Assembly: GCF_040719375.1 (NCBI RefSeq)
Contig: NZ_JBFDTP010000002.1
Span: 992,001 to 1,056,000 of the forward strand
DNA from: Clostridium sp. AN503
GTDB lineage: Bacteria; Bacillota; Clostridia; Lachnospirales; Lachnospiraceae
DNA: 64,000 bases
Direction of reading: 5' to 3'
Shown here one piece after another: positions 50,423 through 58,905 of this stretch (the stretch's first letter is position 1; the number at the start of each line of letters is the position of its first letter). The notes below the pieces were generated by a model. The model did not search any database and was not told the origin of the DNA. It was given only the letters and a program-made list of their open reading frames with translations. Made by a program: the position numbers and the translations under genes.

Positions 50423-52267
50423 ATGACAGAACTCAACAAAAAGAAGGAATCGGCGGATGTGACTGAAACCACCAGAAGAAGCCGCAGGCTCCCAGCCGGA
50501 AGAAAGCGGACGGCTCTGATCGCAGGCGCAGTGGTACTGGTAGTGCTGGCGGCATCAGGCGGCATCTATGCAGGGCTGGGGCAGAAATACAAAACCGTAT
50601 TTTTCCCCAATACCCTGATCAATGATATGGATGTTTCCGGGCTTACGGTAGAGCAGGTGAAGGAGCTGATCGCTTCCGGCATAGACGGTTATACGCTGAC
50701 GCTTTTAGAGCGGGGCGGTTTAAAAGAGCAGATAACCGGTGAAGAGATTGGGCTGCATGCAGAGTTTGACGGGACACTGGAGCGGATCGTGGCAGAGCAG
50801 CAGCCGCTTGAGTGGGGGCTGCGTTACAGCGAGGCTGACAGCTACTGGATCGAAGCCATGATGGCTTATGATAAGGACAAGCTGGCGGCGGAAGTGGACA
50901 GTCTGGAGTGTTTTACTGAAGACCGGATGGCAGAGCCTCAAGATGCATACATATCAGAATACATAGAAGGAACCGGATACCAGATCGTGCCGGAGGACCA
51001 GGGGAGCACGGCAGATGCCCAGAAGGTACTGCAGGCAGTATCAGACGCTATCCTGGGCCTTAAGGAGCAGGTCAATCTGGAGGAGCATGATGTATATGAA
51101 AAACCGCAGATCACGTCTGAAAATCCTCAACTGCAGGCGAGGGCGGAGAGCTGGAACCGTTATGTCCATACCACTGTTACCTACAGGTTTGGCAGCCGCA
51201 GTGAGGTGCTGGATGGGGATACCATCCACTTGTGGCTGACAGATGACGGGCAGGGCGGGGCGCTTCTTGATGAGGAGAAGATCGCGGAATATGTTGCCGG
51301 TCTTGCCAAGACCTATAATACGGCCTATAAGCCTAAGCAGCTGAAAACTTCTTATGGAGATACGGTGACCATCACAGGAGGGAATTATGGGTGGCGCATC
51401 AACCAGAGTGCGGAGACTGCGGCGCTTACCCAGATCCTCCGTTCCGGCGAGAGCCAGGAGCGGGAGCCTGTCTATTCCCAGACAGCCGCCAGCCACGACG
51501 GGAATGATTATGGAGATACTTATGTGGAGATCAACCTGACGGCCCAGCATTTGTATTATTACAGGAACGGACAGCTGGTCACGGAGTCCGACTTCGTATC
51601 GGGCAACGAGTCCAGGGGCTGGAGCACTCCCGCAGGAGCTTATCCCCTGACCTACAAGCAGCGGAATGCTACCCTGAAGGGGGAAGGCTACGCAACCCCG
51701 GTTTCCTACTGGATGCCGTTCAATGGAGGCATCGGCATGCATGACGCAGGCTGGCGTGGAAGCTTCGGCGGAAACATATACAAGACGAATGGTTCCCATG
51801 GCTGTATCAATCTGCCGCCGTCTGTAGCGAAAACCATCTATGAGAGTATTACATCCGGAATGCCGGTTTTGTGTTACCATCTGGAAGGGACCGCAAAGGG
51901 CAGTTCTACGGCAGCGCCGGCAGAGACCACTGCACCAGCGGAGACTACTGCACCGGTAGAGACCACTGCAGCAGAGACTACTGCGCCTCAGACAGAGACT
52001 TCGGCACCGGAGGAGACGCTTCCGGCAGAGACGACCCAGGCAGAGACGCAGCCTTCTGTGGAAGGAGGAGGACCAGGTACGGAGACTTCGCCTTCTGTTT
52101 CAGAACATGGGCCGTCCACAAGCCCGGTTCCTGATACGCAGACACAGCCTCAGGTACAAGAGACCCCGGGACCGGCAGGGACCACCGCGCCCCACGATAT
52201 GTCAGACGGGCCGGGAGGGACTGCGGCGGAACAAGATTCCGGCGTAGTCAGTGGGCCGGGGATGTAG
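50423..52267 (+). CDS. Membrane-anchored L,D-transpeptidase with acidic Thr/Pro tail (LDT-2)
   Basis: A 614-residue paralogue of the preceding gene. A basic cytoplasmic head (1-33) and one membrane helix (about 34-55) replace the cleaved signal. The binding-type region (about 60-330; MDVSGLTVEQVKELIASG and GNYGWRINQSAETAALTQIL) leads to a YkuD domain (about 360-485) with active site SHGCINLPP. A low-complexity tail (about 490-614) consists of repeats of the TTAPAE type, then Glu/Pro/Gly-rich sequence, which probably spans or contacts the wall. It would cross-link peptidoglycan. The preceding direct repeats may contain its promoter. Confidence 0.92.
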   Translation: MTELNKKKESADVTETTRRSRRLPAGRKRTALIAGAVVLVVLAASGGIYAGLGQKYKTVFFPNTLINDMDVSGLTVEQVKELIASGIDGYTLTLLERGGLKEQITGEEIGLHAEFDGTLERIVAEQQPLEWGLRYSEADSYWIEAMMAYDKDKLAAEVDSLECFTEDRMAEPQDAYISEYIEGTGYQIVPEDQGSTADAQKVLQAVSDAILGLKEQVNLEEHDVYEKPQITSENPQLQARAESWNRYVHTTVTYRFGSRSEVLDGDTIHLWLTDDGQGGALLDEEKIAEYVAGLAKTYNTAYKPKQLKTSYGDTVTITGGNYGWRINQSAETAALTQILRSGESQEREPVYSQTAASHDGNDYGDTYVEINLTAQHLYYYRNGQLVTESDFVSGNESRGWSTPAGAYPLTYKQRNATLKGEGYATPVSYWMPFNGGIGMHDAGWRGSFGGNIYKTNGSHGCINLPPSVAKTIYESITSGMPVLCYHLEGTAKGSSTAAPAETTAPAETTAPVETTAAETTAPQTETSAPEETLPAETTQAETQPSVEGGGPGTETSPSVSEHGPSTSPVPDTQTQPQVQETPGPAGTTAPHDMSDGPGGTAAEQDSGVVSGPGM

Positions 52268-52301
52268 ATGATGAAACTGACAAGCTTTGCCGGTGAACCC
52301 A

Positions 52302-52320
52302 GCGCTCTCCAAAAGAGCGC
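52302..52320. promoter_or_regulatory. Perfect hairpin upstream of the TetR gene
   Basis: GCGCTCT at 52302-52308 and AGAGCGC at 52314-52320 form a 7-bp stem. It has no T-run, so it may be an operator instead. A possible promoter, TGACAT, 16 bp, TAAACT, lies just after it. Confidence 0.4.
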
Positions 52321-52380
52321 ATGACATTTCCCTGCCGCTGTGGTAAACTGTTGGTATCTCAACAAAAAGGCGGTGAGGCC

Positions 52381-53001
52381 ATGTCAAAAAAGGGCTATTC
52401 CAAGGAAGAACGGGAGCAGGTGAGGCGGGATTTGCTGGAGGTGGGGCTGGAAATGCTGTCCCAGCGGGGACTGAAAGGCACCACCCTCCAGGACATCCTC
52501 CAAGCTGTCGGCATCTCCAAGCCGTTCTTTTACGGGAACTATTATACCTCCCTGGCCGAGCTGGTGATCCACATCATCAACTACGAGATCACGCTTTTGC
52601 TCCGGGAAGTACAGCAAAGCGCGGAAAACCAGGATATGAGCTTGGAAGAAATGATTCATCATTTTTTGGATATGGTCACACATAGCCGCCAGCACCATTT
52701 TTTTGTGATGACCCAAGAGGAGGAAATGTGGGTATATAAGCATTTAAACCCAGAGGAGTTTGAAACTTACCAGCAGGGGCAGGCGCGGTTTTATGAACAG
52801 GTGCTGGCTCTCTGGCAGATCCCTCAGGAAAAATGCACCCCTAAGGAGTTGGGCAATCTGATCCTCTCCGTCATCCTGATTTACAACTCGGCGGCCCGGT
52901 CTCTCCCGTTCTTTTTCCCGGAGGAATTGGAGCGGACGGCCCAGGCCCAGGCAACCGCCCTTTCCCGGTATCTGGCCTCTTTGGCCGACACAGACAAATA
53001 A
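52381..53001 (+). CDS. TetR/AcrR-family regulator
   Basis: A 206-residue regulator. I start at ATG 52381, with AAGGCGGTGAGG upstream. The N-terminal helix-turn-helix (about 8-60) reads LLEVGLEMLSQRGLKGTTLQDILQAVGISKPFFYGNY in parts, with the typical Gly-Ile-Ser turn and aromatic residues of the recognition helix. The C-terminal helical domain, which would bind the inducer, has no clear relative. The target gene is not evident: the next plus-strand gene codes for an unknown protein. A strong terminator follows, so it is probably transcribed alone. Confidence 0.88.
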   Translation: MSKKGYSKEEREQVRRDLLEVGLEMLSQRGLKGTTLQDILQAVGISKPFFYGNYYTSLAELVIHIINYEITLLLREVQQSAENQDMSLEEMIHHFLDMVTHSRQHHFFVMTQEEEMWVYKHLNPEEFETYQQGQARFYEQVLALWQIPQEKCTPKELGNLILSVILIYNSAARSLPFFFPEELERTAQAQATALSRYLASLADTDK

Positions 53002-53008
53002 CAGCACG

Positions 53009-53039
53009 CGGCGCATCGTCCAAACGGTGCGCCGTTTTT
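53009..53039 (+). terminator. Terminator of the TetR gene
   Basis: CGGCGCATCG at 53009-53018 pairs with CGGTGCGCCG at 53025-53034 (one G-U), followed by five T. Confidence 0.85.
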
Positions 53040-53244
53040 CTATGCACGGGGACTTGCTTTTTTTCAAGTGTTCAGGTATAATTCAATTAAATACTATCGA
53101 AATTATAAAAGTAATTAAGATACTTGCGGTCACACTGGCCACAAGCGGCAGAGCAGTTAGCGGGTATTAGTGTGAAGTATGTTTGTGTCTTTGATCCAAA
53201 GGCATAAAATCATTTTAAAATATTATCATGGGAGGATTTTTAGG

Positions 53245-53730
53245 ATGGGACTGTTTGGAAATCTGTTTAAGGGGCCTCAGGTAGATATGGCAAAAAGTGA
53301 TGCCAACCGTAAAAAAATGCGTGTTCTGTTCAATCAAGTGGTAGAAAACGGCGACGACTACAAAGTACTTTTTGGCTACACGGAAGATGTTAGCCGTTTC
53401 AATTACGGTATCGTCCACGGCAGCAAAACCAAGATCGGCAATCTGATCGTAGGCTGGAACGAGGCCAGCCAGACCATTGTTGTAATTCCGACTGTTCCCG
53501 ATCTGTCGGGCTGCGGCGATGCCGCTTTCTACCGGAGGAGCGACATTTTGAAGGCGTATCAGAACAAGTTCCCCACAGATGAATTTATTATTTACCCTGA
53601 CGGGAAGAGCTATATCGGGATCGGTGTATGTGAATGGCTGGAGGACGAGAAACTGTATGTCTATGTTTCCCAAGACGAGGAGGTAAAGGCGTTCACCGAT
53701 TTCTTCTTGAAGCAGTTCCAGAAAAAATAA
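53245..53730 (+). CDS. Conserved-looking protein of unknown function
   Basis: A 161-residue soluble protein; ATG 53245 has GGGAGGATTTTTAGG upstream. I do not recognise the family. It begins MGLFGNLFKGP, a head seen in several small clostridial cytoplasmic proteins. A mixed alpha/beta body with alternating hydrophobic strands follows (YGIVHGSKTKIGNLIVGW, TIVVIPTVPDLSG), with C-terminal VKAFTDFFLKQFQKK. There are no membrane segments, catalytic motif or cysteine cluster. It stands between the TetR gene and a tiny membrane ORF 12 bp downstream, with which it may be coupled. Confidence 0.7.
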   Translation: MGLFGNLFKGPQVDMAKSDANRKKMRVLFNQVVENGDDYKVLFGYTEDVSRFNYGIVHGSKTKIGNLIVGWNEASQTIVVIPTVPDLSGCGDAAFYRRSDILKAYQNKFPTDEFIIYPDGKSYIGIGVCEWLEDEKLYVYVSQDEEVKAFTDFFLKQFQKK

Positions 53731-53742
53731 GGGGGTGCTTTC

Positions 53743-53838
53743 ATGCCATGGGGACAAATTGGAGCCGTGCTGGCCGCGCTGGTGATCGTATTTGCCGCTG
53801 GAAAGCTATCTGGGTTATCTGACGGATGCCGCCATTGA
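53743..53838 (+). CDS. Tiny membrane ORF, possibly frameshifted
   Basis: A 31-residue frame with AAGGGGGTG 8 bp upstream of its ATG. It encodes MPWGQIGAVLAALVIVFAAGK, a plausible membrane helix. A shift of one base near 53800 would continue into SYLGYLTDAAIDLLWL, with stop at 53852-53854, which looks like the natural end of a 36-residue protein. It may be a real mini-protein coupled to the gene before it or a recently broken one. Confidence 0.4.
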   Translation: MPWGQIGAVLAALVIVFAAGKLSGLSDGCRH

Positions 53839-53943
53839 CTTGCTCTGGCTATAGTGGCGCTGTTTCTGCCGGGGGCTTCCGTGTCTCCGTCTCTCGGCAT
53901 TTTGGCGAGAAGGGATATCGCATCCTGCTTTGATTTTTTCTCA

Positions 53944-54342
53944 CTATATGATATTTGCGTGCTGTTTTCTATAAGCATCATTATCCTTTGCTTGAAGCTC
54001 GGCATCTAACTGTGCCAGGCGTCTTTCCAGATCAGCCTGTTTGTCTGCGTTTTCATCAGCTTTCTTAAGCTGTTGGATAATTTGCCGTTTTTCTTCTCTC
54101 AATTTCTTTATTTCAGCGTCTACCTGATCCGTATTCGTTGTGCATTGGGTTATCTCAGGTTCATTTTCTGAAGGATGATATATCCCGGATTCTGATGCAG
54201 ACAATTTTTCATCGCTGATCTCGCAGGTGTCAAATCTTGCTTTATTTTGTTTCAATTCCTGAGTGTTACCGGTAGTTGCAGCCGGTCGTTTTGACAGGGA
54301 ACCTCCGGATACTGATGGATGTGTAACTGGGCTAATGGTCAT
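53944..54342 (-). CDS. FlxA-like coiled-coil protein
   Basis: A 132-residue soluble protein. The start (54342, minus) has AGGAGGATAAGAAC upstream. The first 60 residues are Ser/Thr-rich and probably disordered (MTISPVTHPSVSGGSLSKRP). From about 75 a charged coiled coil runs nearly to the end (VDAEIKKLREEKRQIIQQLKK; DLERRLAQLDAELQ), resembling the short FlxA-like proteins of clostridia, whose role is not known. It lies 65 bp downstream of the truncated GHKL kinase gene on the same strand. The call is from general resemblance only. Confidence 0.6.
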   Translation of the reverse strand: MTISPVTHPSVSGGSLSKRPAATTGNTQELKQNKARFDTCEISDEKLSASESGIYHPSENEPEITQCTTNTDQVDAEIKKLREEKRQIIQQLKKADENADKQADLERRLAQLDAELQAKDNDAYRKQHANII

Positions 54343-54406
54343 GTTCTTATCCTCCTCGTGCATTGCAGCGTTTTCCATTTCTATTTTAACCAATTGATAA
54401 AATATA

Positions 54407-55453
54407 TCAATGAGGGCTGCATGAGATGTCGCCAAAACTTCGCGAGATGACAAGTAAAACATTCAGGATGAAACAGCCCTCCTGTAGTTGTGTTGTTACA
54501 GCGCCGTTATATTTCTCAGCAACAGCTTCTATATTGGATAATCCGGTTCCTTTTTTATACACACTTCCACAAGGACAGCTATTTTCGATCTCAAGCATAA
54601 AAAAGTCTCCCTTCTGTTTTCCGGAGATATAGATGAAGCTGTCTGATCCTTCTTGTTGCCGGCAGGCATAAACCGCATTGTCCACAGCATTTGAAAAGAG
54701 AACACACAGGTCCAGATCATCCAGATTGCAGGATGATGGTATTTTCACCGTACATTCGACGCGAATTCCATATTGGCCCGCTATGCTTAGTTTACTGCTC
54801 AGCAGGGTATCTACTACCGTATTTCCTGTTTTACATGGGTAAGAAAGCTGTTCCGGTATCCTTTCGAGTTTATCTAAATAATCCTTTGCCATTTGTACTT
54901 CGCCCTGCTCCAACAATCCGTTTAAGACCAGAAAATGCTGCTTCACATCATGCCGGAAGGATTGGGTTTGCAGATAGCGTAAGTTTGATTCTTCTACATA
55001 AACCCGCTGTGATGCAATCTCTTGTTCCAATAATTGACAGCGCATACGATTTGAAAAATCTTCTGATAATTTTTGACAGGCATACAGGATGCTAAATAAA
55101 CCCAAATATGCGAATAATTGTATCATCAATATCTGCCAGTTATCTGCGATTGGCTTTGTGATTTTTTCACCTTCAATGACAATCGTCATACCATAGACCT
55201 GATTAAGGATATATTGTTCTACGATCACGACCAGAGAAACGGGGAGGAAAAAAACTGCCAAATATTGACTGGGCAGGCCGCCGCGCCATAAAAACTTTTT
55301 AAGGATGATCTGATAGATAGTTGCTATCATAATGAAAGTAAAAAAAGACTGTACTATGCCCAGCGCCGCCCAGTCGGATTTTGCTTGAATCCAGAGCGGG
55401 GCAATTAAAAACGTTATAGATGCGCTTGTACCGCTTGCCAGATATGCGACCAA
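54407..55453 (-). pseudogene. GHKL-type (AgrC-like) sensor histidine kinase, 5'-truncated
   Basis: A 348-residue frame covering about three transmembrane helices, a dimerisation segment (RYLQTQSFRHDVKQHFLVLNG, with His in FRHD) and a HATPase_c_5 domain (FSNAVDNAVYAC, then GTGLSNIEAVAEKYNG). Members usually have five to seven helices and more than 400 residues. The only start is a TTG with no ribosome-binding site, and the open frame continues upstream without an ATG until the edge of another broken gene near 55475. The usual LytTR response regulator is also missing. It is best read as an interrupted quorum- or peptide-sensing kinase. Confidence 0.75.
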
Positions 55454-55476
55454 TTTAGTGATCGTAGCCCCTAAGT

Positions 55477-55992
55477 TTGTTGAATAACATCATTGACACA
55501 CTGACCATGATCCCTTATATTGTGCCGGGATCGGTCGTAGGTATCTCCATGGTGATGGCGTTCAGTACCGGAAGGATCGTGTTGACCGGAACCGTAGCGA
55601 TCATGGTGATAGCGATCAGTATACGCCGGATGCCCTATACCATACGAAGCAGCGTTGCGGCGCTCCAGCAGATCCCTATTACGGTGGAAGAGGCGGCGGA
55701 AAGCCTGGGCTCTTCCAGAATAAAAACATTTGTGGAGATTACCATCCCTATGATGGCGAATGGTATCATATCAGGAGCTGTCATTAGCTGGATCACCATA
55801 CTGACAGAGCTGTCATCATCGATCATCCTGTACAGCTCAAAGACTACGACACTGACGCTGTCAACGTACATCTTTGTCTCCAGAGGAACCTACGGTGCGG
55901 CTGCGGCTTCCGCATCTATTTTGACATTGTTCACGGTAGCCTCTCTGCTCCTGTTTTTCAAGCTGTCCAAAACGGATGAGCTTACCTTATAG
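55477..55992 (+). pseudogene. ABC transporter permease, C-terminal fragment (FbpB-like)
   Basis: A 171-residue frame with five or so membrane helices that corresponds to the last third of a two-domain iron(III)/thiamine-type permease. It has IDTLTMIPYIVPGSVVGIS, the EAA loop EEAAESLGSSRIKTFVEITIPMM and a terminal helix. Complete relatives have about 550 residues and are preceded by binding-protein and ATPase genes; none is present. The frame opens at TTG with no ribosome-binding site, directly against the truncated kinase. It is probably a remnant left by an insertion, deletion or inversion. Confidence 0.75.
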
Positions 55993-56001
55993 AAATACCC
56001 G

Positions 56002-56026
56002 GAAGGCGCCGTTTTATGGCGCTTTC
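56002..56026 (+). terminator. Hairpin after the permease fragment
   Basis: GAAGGCGCC pairs with GGCGCTTTC over nine positions around a 7-nt loop. It lacks a T-run after the stem, so strength is uncertain. Confidence 0.5.
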
Positions 56027-56121
56027 TGAATGCAGCCCATGCACGTCTGATCATAAAGCAATGACATAAGCGAACAAAAGTTATATAATGGAACAAAGCC
56101 CTAAGAAGATGAGGTGTTGGA

Positions 56122-56868
56122 ATGAAGAAAGAAAAAGCTTATGTTGAGAACCGGAGAATGCAGATCGTAGAGATTGTGAAGAAAAACCCCACCGTCAGGG
56201 TGGAATATCTGGCCCGGCTGTTCGGGGTGTCGCTTATGACTATCCGGAGAGACTTGCAGGAGATGGAGAACAAAAAGCTTCTGACCAGGACCCATGGAGG
56301 CGCTGTATTGGCAGAGCAAACGGAGGACGAGGTGCAGATGTGCCGCAGACGTATCGCCATGTTTGCGGCTTCCCTGGTGGAAGACGGGGATTCCCTGTTT
56401 ATCAACACCAGCCGCAATGCACTGCAGATGCTGGAATACATTCAGTGTGAGAATGTAACGGTGATCACCAATAACGGAAAAGCCATATACAGTGAGCACT
56501 CCCCGGAGGTCAGCGTGATCCTTTCCGGCGGCGAGCTGCGCCATCCAAAGGATGCCATGGTAGGAGATTTTGCACTGCGCAATCTACAGACTATTTATGC
56601 GAAGAAAGCATTTGTGGGCTGTTCCGGGATCAGCGCACAGACCGGTATGACAACGGAGATATTCAACGAAGTCAGCATCAATGAACTGATGATCAACCAT
56701 GCGACACAAGATGTATATCTGTTGGCAGATCACACAAAGATCGGAAGCAACAGCAGTTTTATCAGCTGCCCCATTGAGAAGATCAATTATCTGATCACGG
56801 ATGAGAAAGCACCTGAAGATGCGCTTGAGATGATACGGGAAAAAGGTGTGCAGGTTTACCAGGTATAA
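56122..56868 (+). CDS. DeoR/GlpR-family transcriptional regulator
   Basis: A 248-residue repressor-type regulator. The DeoR helix-turn-helix (about 8-62) reads VRVEYLARLFGVSLMTIRRDLQEME, followed by THGGAV. The C-terminal DeoRC sensor domain (about 75-240) contains the phosphosugar-binding pattern around VILSGGELRHPKDAMVGDFA and KAFVGCSGIS. DeoR proteins usually repress sugar catabolism genes and respond to sugar phosphates. Next to it are a permease relic and an amino-acid transporter, so its regulon is not obvious; the lost part of the permease locus may have been its target. Confidence 0.9.
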   Translation: MKKEKAYVENRRMQIVEIVKKNPTVRVEYLARLFGVSLMTIRRDLQEMENKKLLTRTHGGAVLAEQTEDEVQMCRRRIAMFAASLVEDGDSLFINTSRNALQMLEYIQCENVTVITNNGKAIYSEHSPEVSVILSGGELRHPKDAMVGDFALRNLQTIYAKKAFVGCSGISAQTGMTTEIFNEVSINELMINHATQDVYLLADHTKIGSNSSFISCPIEKINYLITDEKAPEDALEMIREKGVQVYQV

Positions 56869-56921
56869 TACAGTTTCCATGAAAAGGCAGGATTTTTCAC
56901 AGAAAGGCGGCCAGGTTGCAA

Positions 56922-56950
56922 TTGACAAAATAAAACATGGGTTGTATGAT
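56922..56950 (+). promoter_or_regulatory. Promoter of the amino-acid ABC transporter operon
   Basis: TTGACA at 56922-56927, a 17-bp spacer and TATGAT at 56945-56950. Transcription would start near 56957, giving a 155-nt leader. Confidence 0.85.
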
Positions 56951-56980
56951 ATAAAAAGCTGTATAATGGACGTATTTGTA

Positions 56981-57021
56981 AGACAAAGAAGCCTTTAACC
57001 TTGACAGGGGCTTCTTTGTCT
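56981..57021 (+). promoter_or_regulatory. 13-bp perfect leader hairpin (possible attenuator)
   Basis: AGACAAAGAAGCC at 56981-56993 is exactly complementary to 57009-57021, with a 15-nt loop, in the leader of the transporter operon. It is followed by GTTTAT, a poor U-run, so it may be an attenuator, an mRNA-stability hairpin or a leaky terminator. Confidence 0.6.
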
Positions 57022-57111
57022 GTTTATACTGTCCACAGGGGGATGTATCGGAAGCAGTTTTCCGATATGCCCGGGAGCAATATAAACAGGCACTACAGGA
57101 GGAAAACAATT

Positions 57112-58044
57112 ATGAAAAAGAACATGAAGAGAGTAATGGCAGCAGGGATCGCGGCACTGATGGCTGTATCCATGACCGCTTGCGGCGGCGGCAGCGCCGA
57201 GTCCACCACAGCGGCGCAGAAATCAGAAACAGCGGCAGCCGGCAATGAAGCGGCCGGAAGCGAAGGGGCAGGAGCTACCGAAGCATCTGGAGAGAAAAAG
57301 GTTTTGAAGGTTGCTATGGAGTGCGCCTATGCGCCATACAACTGGACACAGCCGGATGATAAGAACGGCGCGGTGCCGATCGCTGACAGCAATGAATTCG
57401 CTTACGGCTATGATGTTATGATGGCGAAGAAGATCTGTGAGGAGCTGGGCTACGAGCTCCAGATCGTCCGTCTTGACTGGGATTCCCTGATTCCGGCTCT
57501 GCAGAGCGGACAGGCGGACTGCGTGATCGCGGGACAGTCTATCACCTCAGAGCGTCTGCAGGCAGTGGATTTCTCAGAGCCGTATTATTATGCTACCATT
57601 GTGACCCTGGTAAAGAAGGGCGGCAAATACGAGAATGCTGCCAGTGTTACGGATCTGGCAGGCGCTACGGCTACCTCCCAGCAGAGCACGATCTGGTATG
57701 ACAGATGCCTTCCGCAGATCCCGGATGCCAACATCCTGTCTGCTACAGCTAACGCACCGGATATGCTGATGTCCTTAAACGCAGGCAAGTGCGATATTGT
57801 GGTGACTGACCAGCCTACCGGAAAGGGCGCTCTGGTTGCTTATCCGGATTTTAAGATGATCGAGTTTGGCGGCGGAGACGCTGATTTCCAGGTGAGCGAT
57901 GAAGATATCAACATCGGTATCTCCATGAAGAAGGGCAATACAGAATTAAAGACCGCCATCGACAGCGTGCTGTCCAAGATGACAAAGGAAGACTATTCTG
58001 CCATGATGGATGAAGCGATCTCGGTTCAGCCGCTGGCAAACTAA
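57112..58044 (+). CDS. Polar amino-acid ABC transporter, substrate-binding lipoprotein
   Basis: A 310-residue type-3 solute-binding protein; ATG 57112 has AGGAGG. The signal ends at lipobox VSMTAC (about Cys23), followed by a flexible Ala/Gly/Ser/Glu-rich linker (about 24-62). The binding domain has VAMECAYAPYNWTQ, the FAYGYDVMMAKKICEELGYE segment, AGQSITSERLQAVDFSEPYYYA and a TATSQQSTIW hinge. It would catch an amino acid outside the cell and pass it to the permease encoded next. Side-chain selectivity (glutamine, cystine, histidine or arginine) cannot be read from motifs. Confidence 0.9.
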   Translation: MKKNMKRVMAAGIAALMAVSMTACGGGSAESTTAAQKSETAAAGNEAAGSEGAGATEASGEKKVLKVAMECAYAPYNWTQPDDKNGAVPIADSNEFAYGYDVMMAKKICEELGYELQIVRLDWDSLIPALQSGQADCVIAGQSITSERLQAVDFSEPYYYATIVTLVKKGGKYENAASVTDLAGATATSQQSTIWYDRCLPQIPDANILSATANAPDMLMSLNAGKCDIVVTDQPTGKGALVAYPDFKMIEFGGGDADFQVSDEDINIGISMKKGNTELKTAIDSVLSKMTKEDYSAMMDEAISVQPLAN

Positions 58045-58113
58045 AGGGAAAATGTGTAACTGTTCAGTACCCTCACAGTTACGAAAATGTTGAGATAAGA
58101 AGGAGAGAAGGAT

Positions 58114-58905
58114 ATGCCAACAGACTTTTTCGGCCGTGTCATGGTTGTATTTGAGCGGTATGGAATGTCCATGCTGCAGGGCGCGGGATCCAGCTTAAAG
58201 ATCGCGATCGTGGGTACGGTTGTGGGCTGCATCATCGGTTTCGCAGTGGGTATCGTGCAGACGATCCCGGTAGAACAGAAGGACAACCCGGTAAAAAAGG
58301 GAATCTTATGGGTGGTCAAGCTGGTCTTGAATGCCTATGTGGAATTTTTCCGCGGCACCCCGATGATGGCGCAGGCGATGTTTATCTATTATGGCCTGCT
58401 TCCACTGATGAGTTTAAACCTGACCATATGGCAGGCAGCTTACTTTATCCTGTCTATCAATACAGGCGCTTACATGGCTGAGACGGTCCGCGGCGGTATC
58501 CTTTCCATTGATCCGGGACAGACGGAGGGGGCCAAGGCCATCGGTATGACCCATGTGCAGACCATGCTGTTTGTGATCCTGCCCCAGGCGCTGCGCAATC
58601 TGATGCCGCAGATCGGCAATAACCTGATCATCAATATCAAGGACAGCTGCGTGCTTTCCGTGATCGGTGTTGCAGAGCTGCTTTACAAGACGAAAGCGGC
58701 GGCAGGCGCCCTGTATCTGAATTTTGAGACCTATACCATCACCATGATCATGTATTTTATCATGACCTTCGCCTGTTCCCGCCTCCTGCGCTGGGTAGAG
58801 AACCGGATGGATGGTTCGGACAATTATGACCTGGCGACGACAGACACGCTGGCCTACACCAGCGGTATGCACCGTTACAAGGAAAAGAAGAAGGAGGAAG
58901 ACTGA
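58114..58905 (+). CDS. Polar amino-acid ABC transporter, permease
   Basis: A 263-residue membrane protein of the His/Glu/Gln/Arg/opine permease family. It has about five helices: LKIAIVGTVVGCIIGFAVGIV near the N-terminus, YVEFFRGTPMMAQ, and the EAA loop GQTEGAKAIGMTHVQTMLFVILPQALR that docks on the ATPase. GAAGGAG precedes the ATG. It is 69 bp after the binding-protein gene, and its stop overlaps the ATPase start by one base (TGATG). One permease would form a homodimer. The hydrophilic tail after about 235 is longer than usual. Confidence 0.92.
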   Translation: MPTDFFGRVMVVFERYGMSMLQGAGSSLKIAIVGTVVGCIIGFAVGIVQTIPVEQKDNPVKKGILWVVKLVLNAYVEFFRGTPMMAQAMFIYYGLLPLMSLNLTIWQAAYFILSINTGAYMAETVRGGILSIDPGQTEGAKAIGMTHVQTMLFVILPQALRNLMPQIGNNLIINIKDSCVLSVIGVAELLYKTKAAAGALYLNFETYTITMIMYFIMTFACSRLLRWVENRMDGSDNYDLATTDTLAYTSGMHRYKEKKKEED

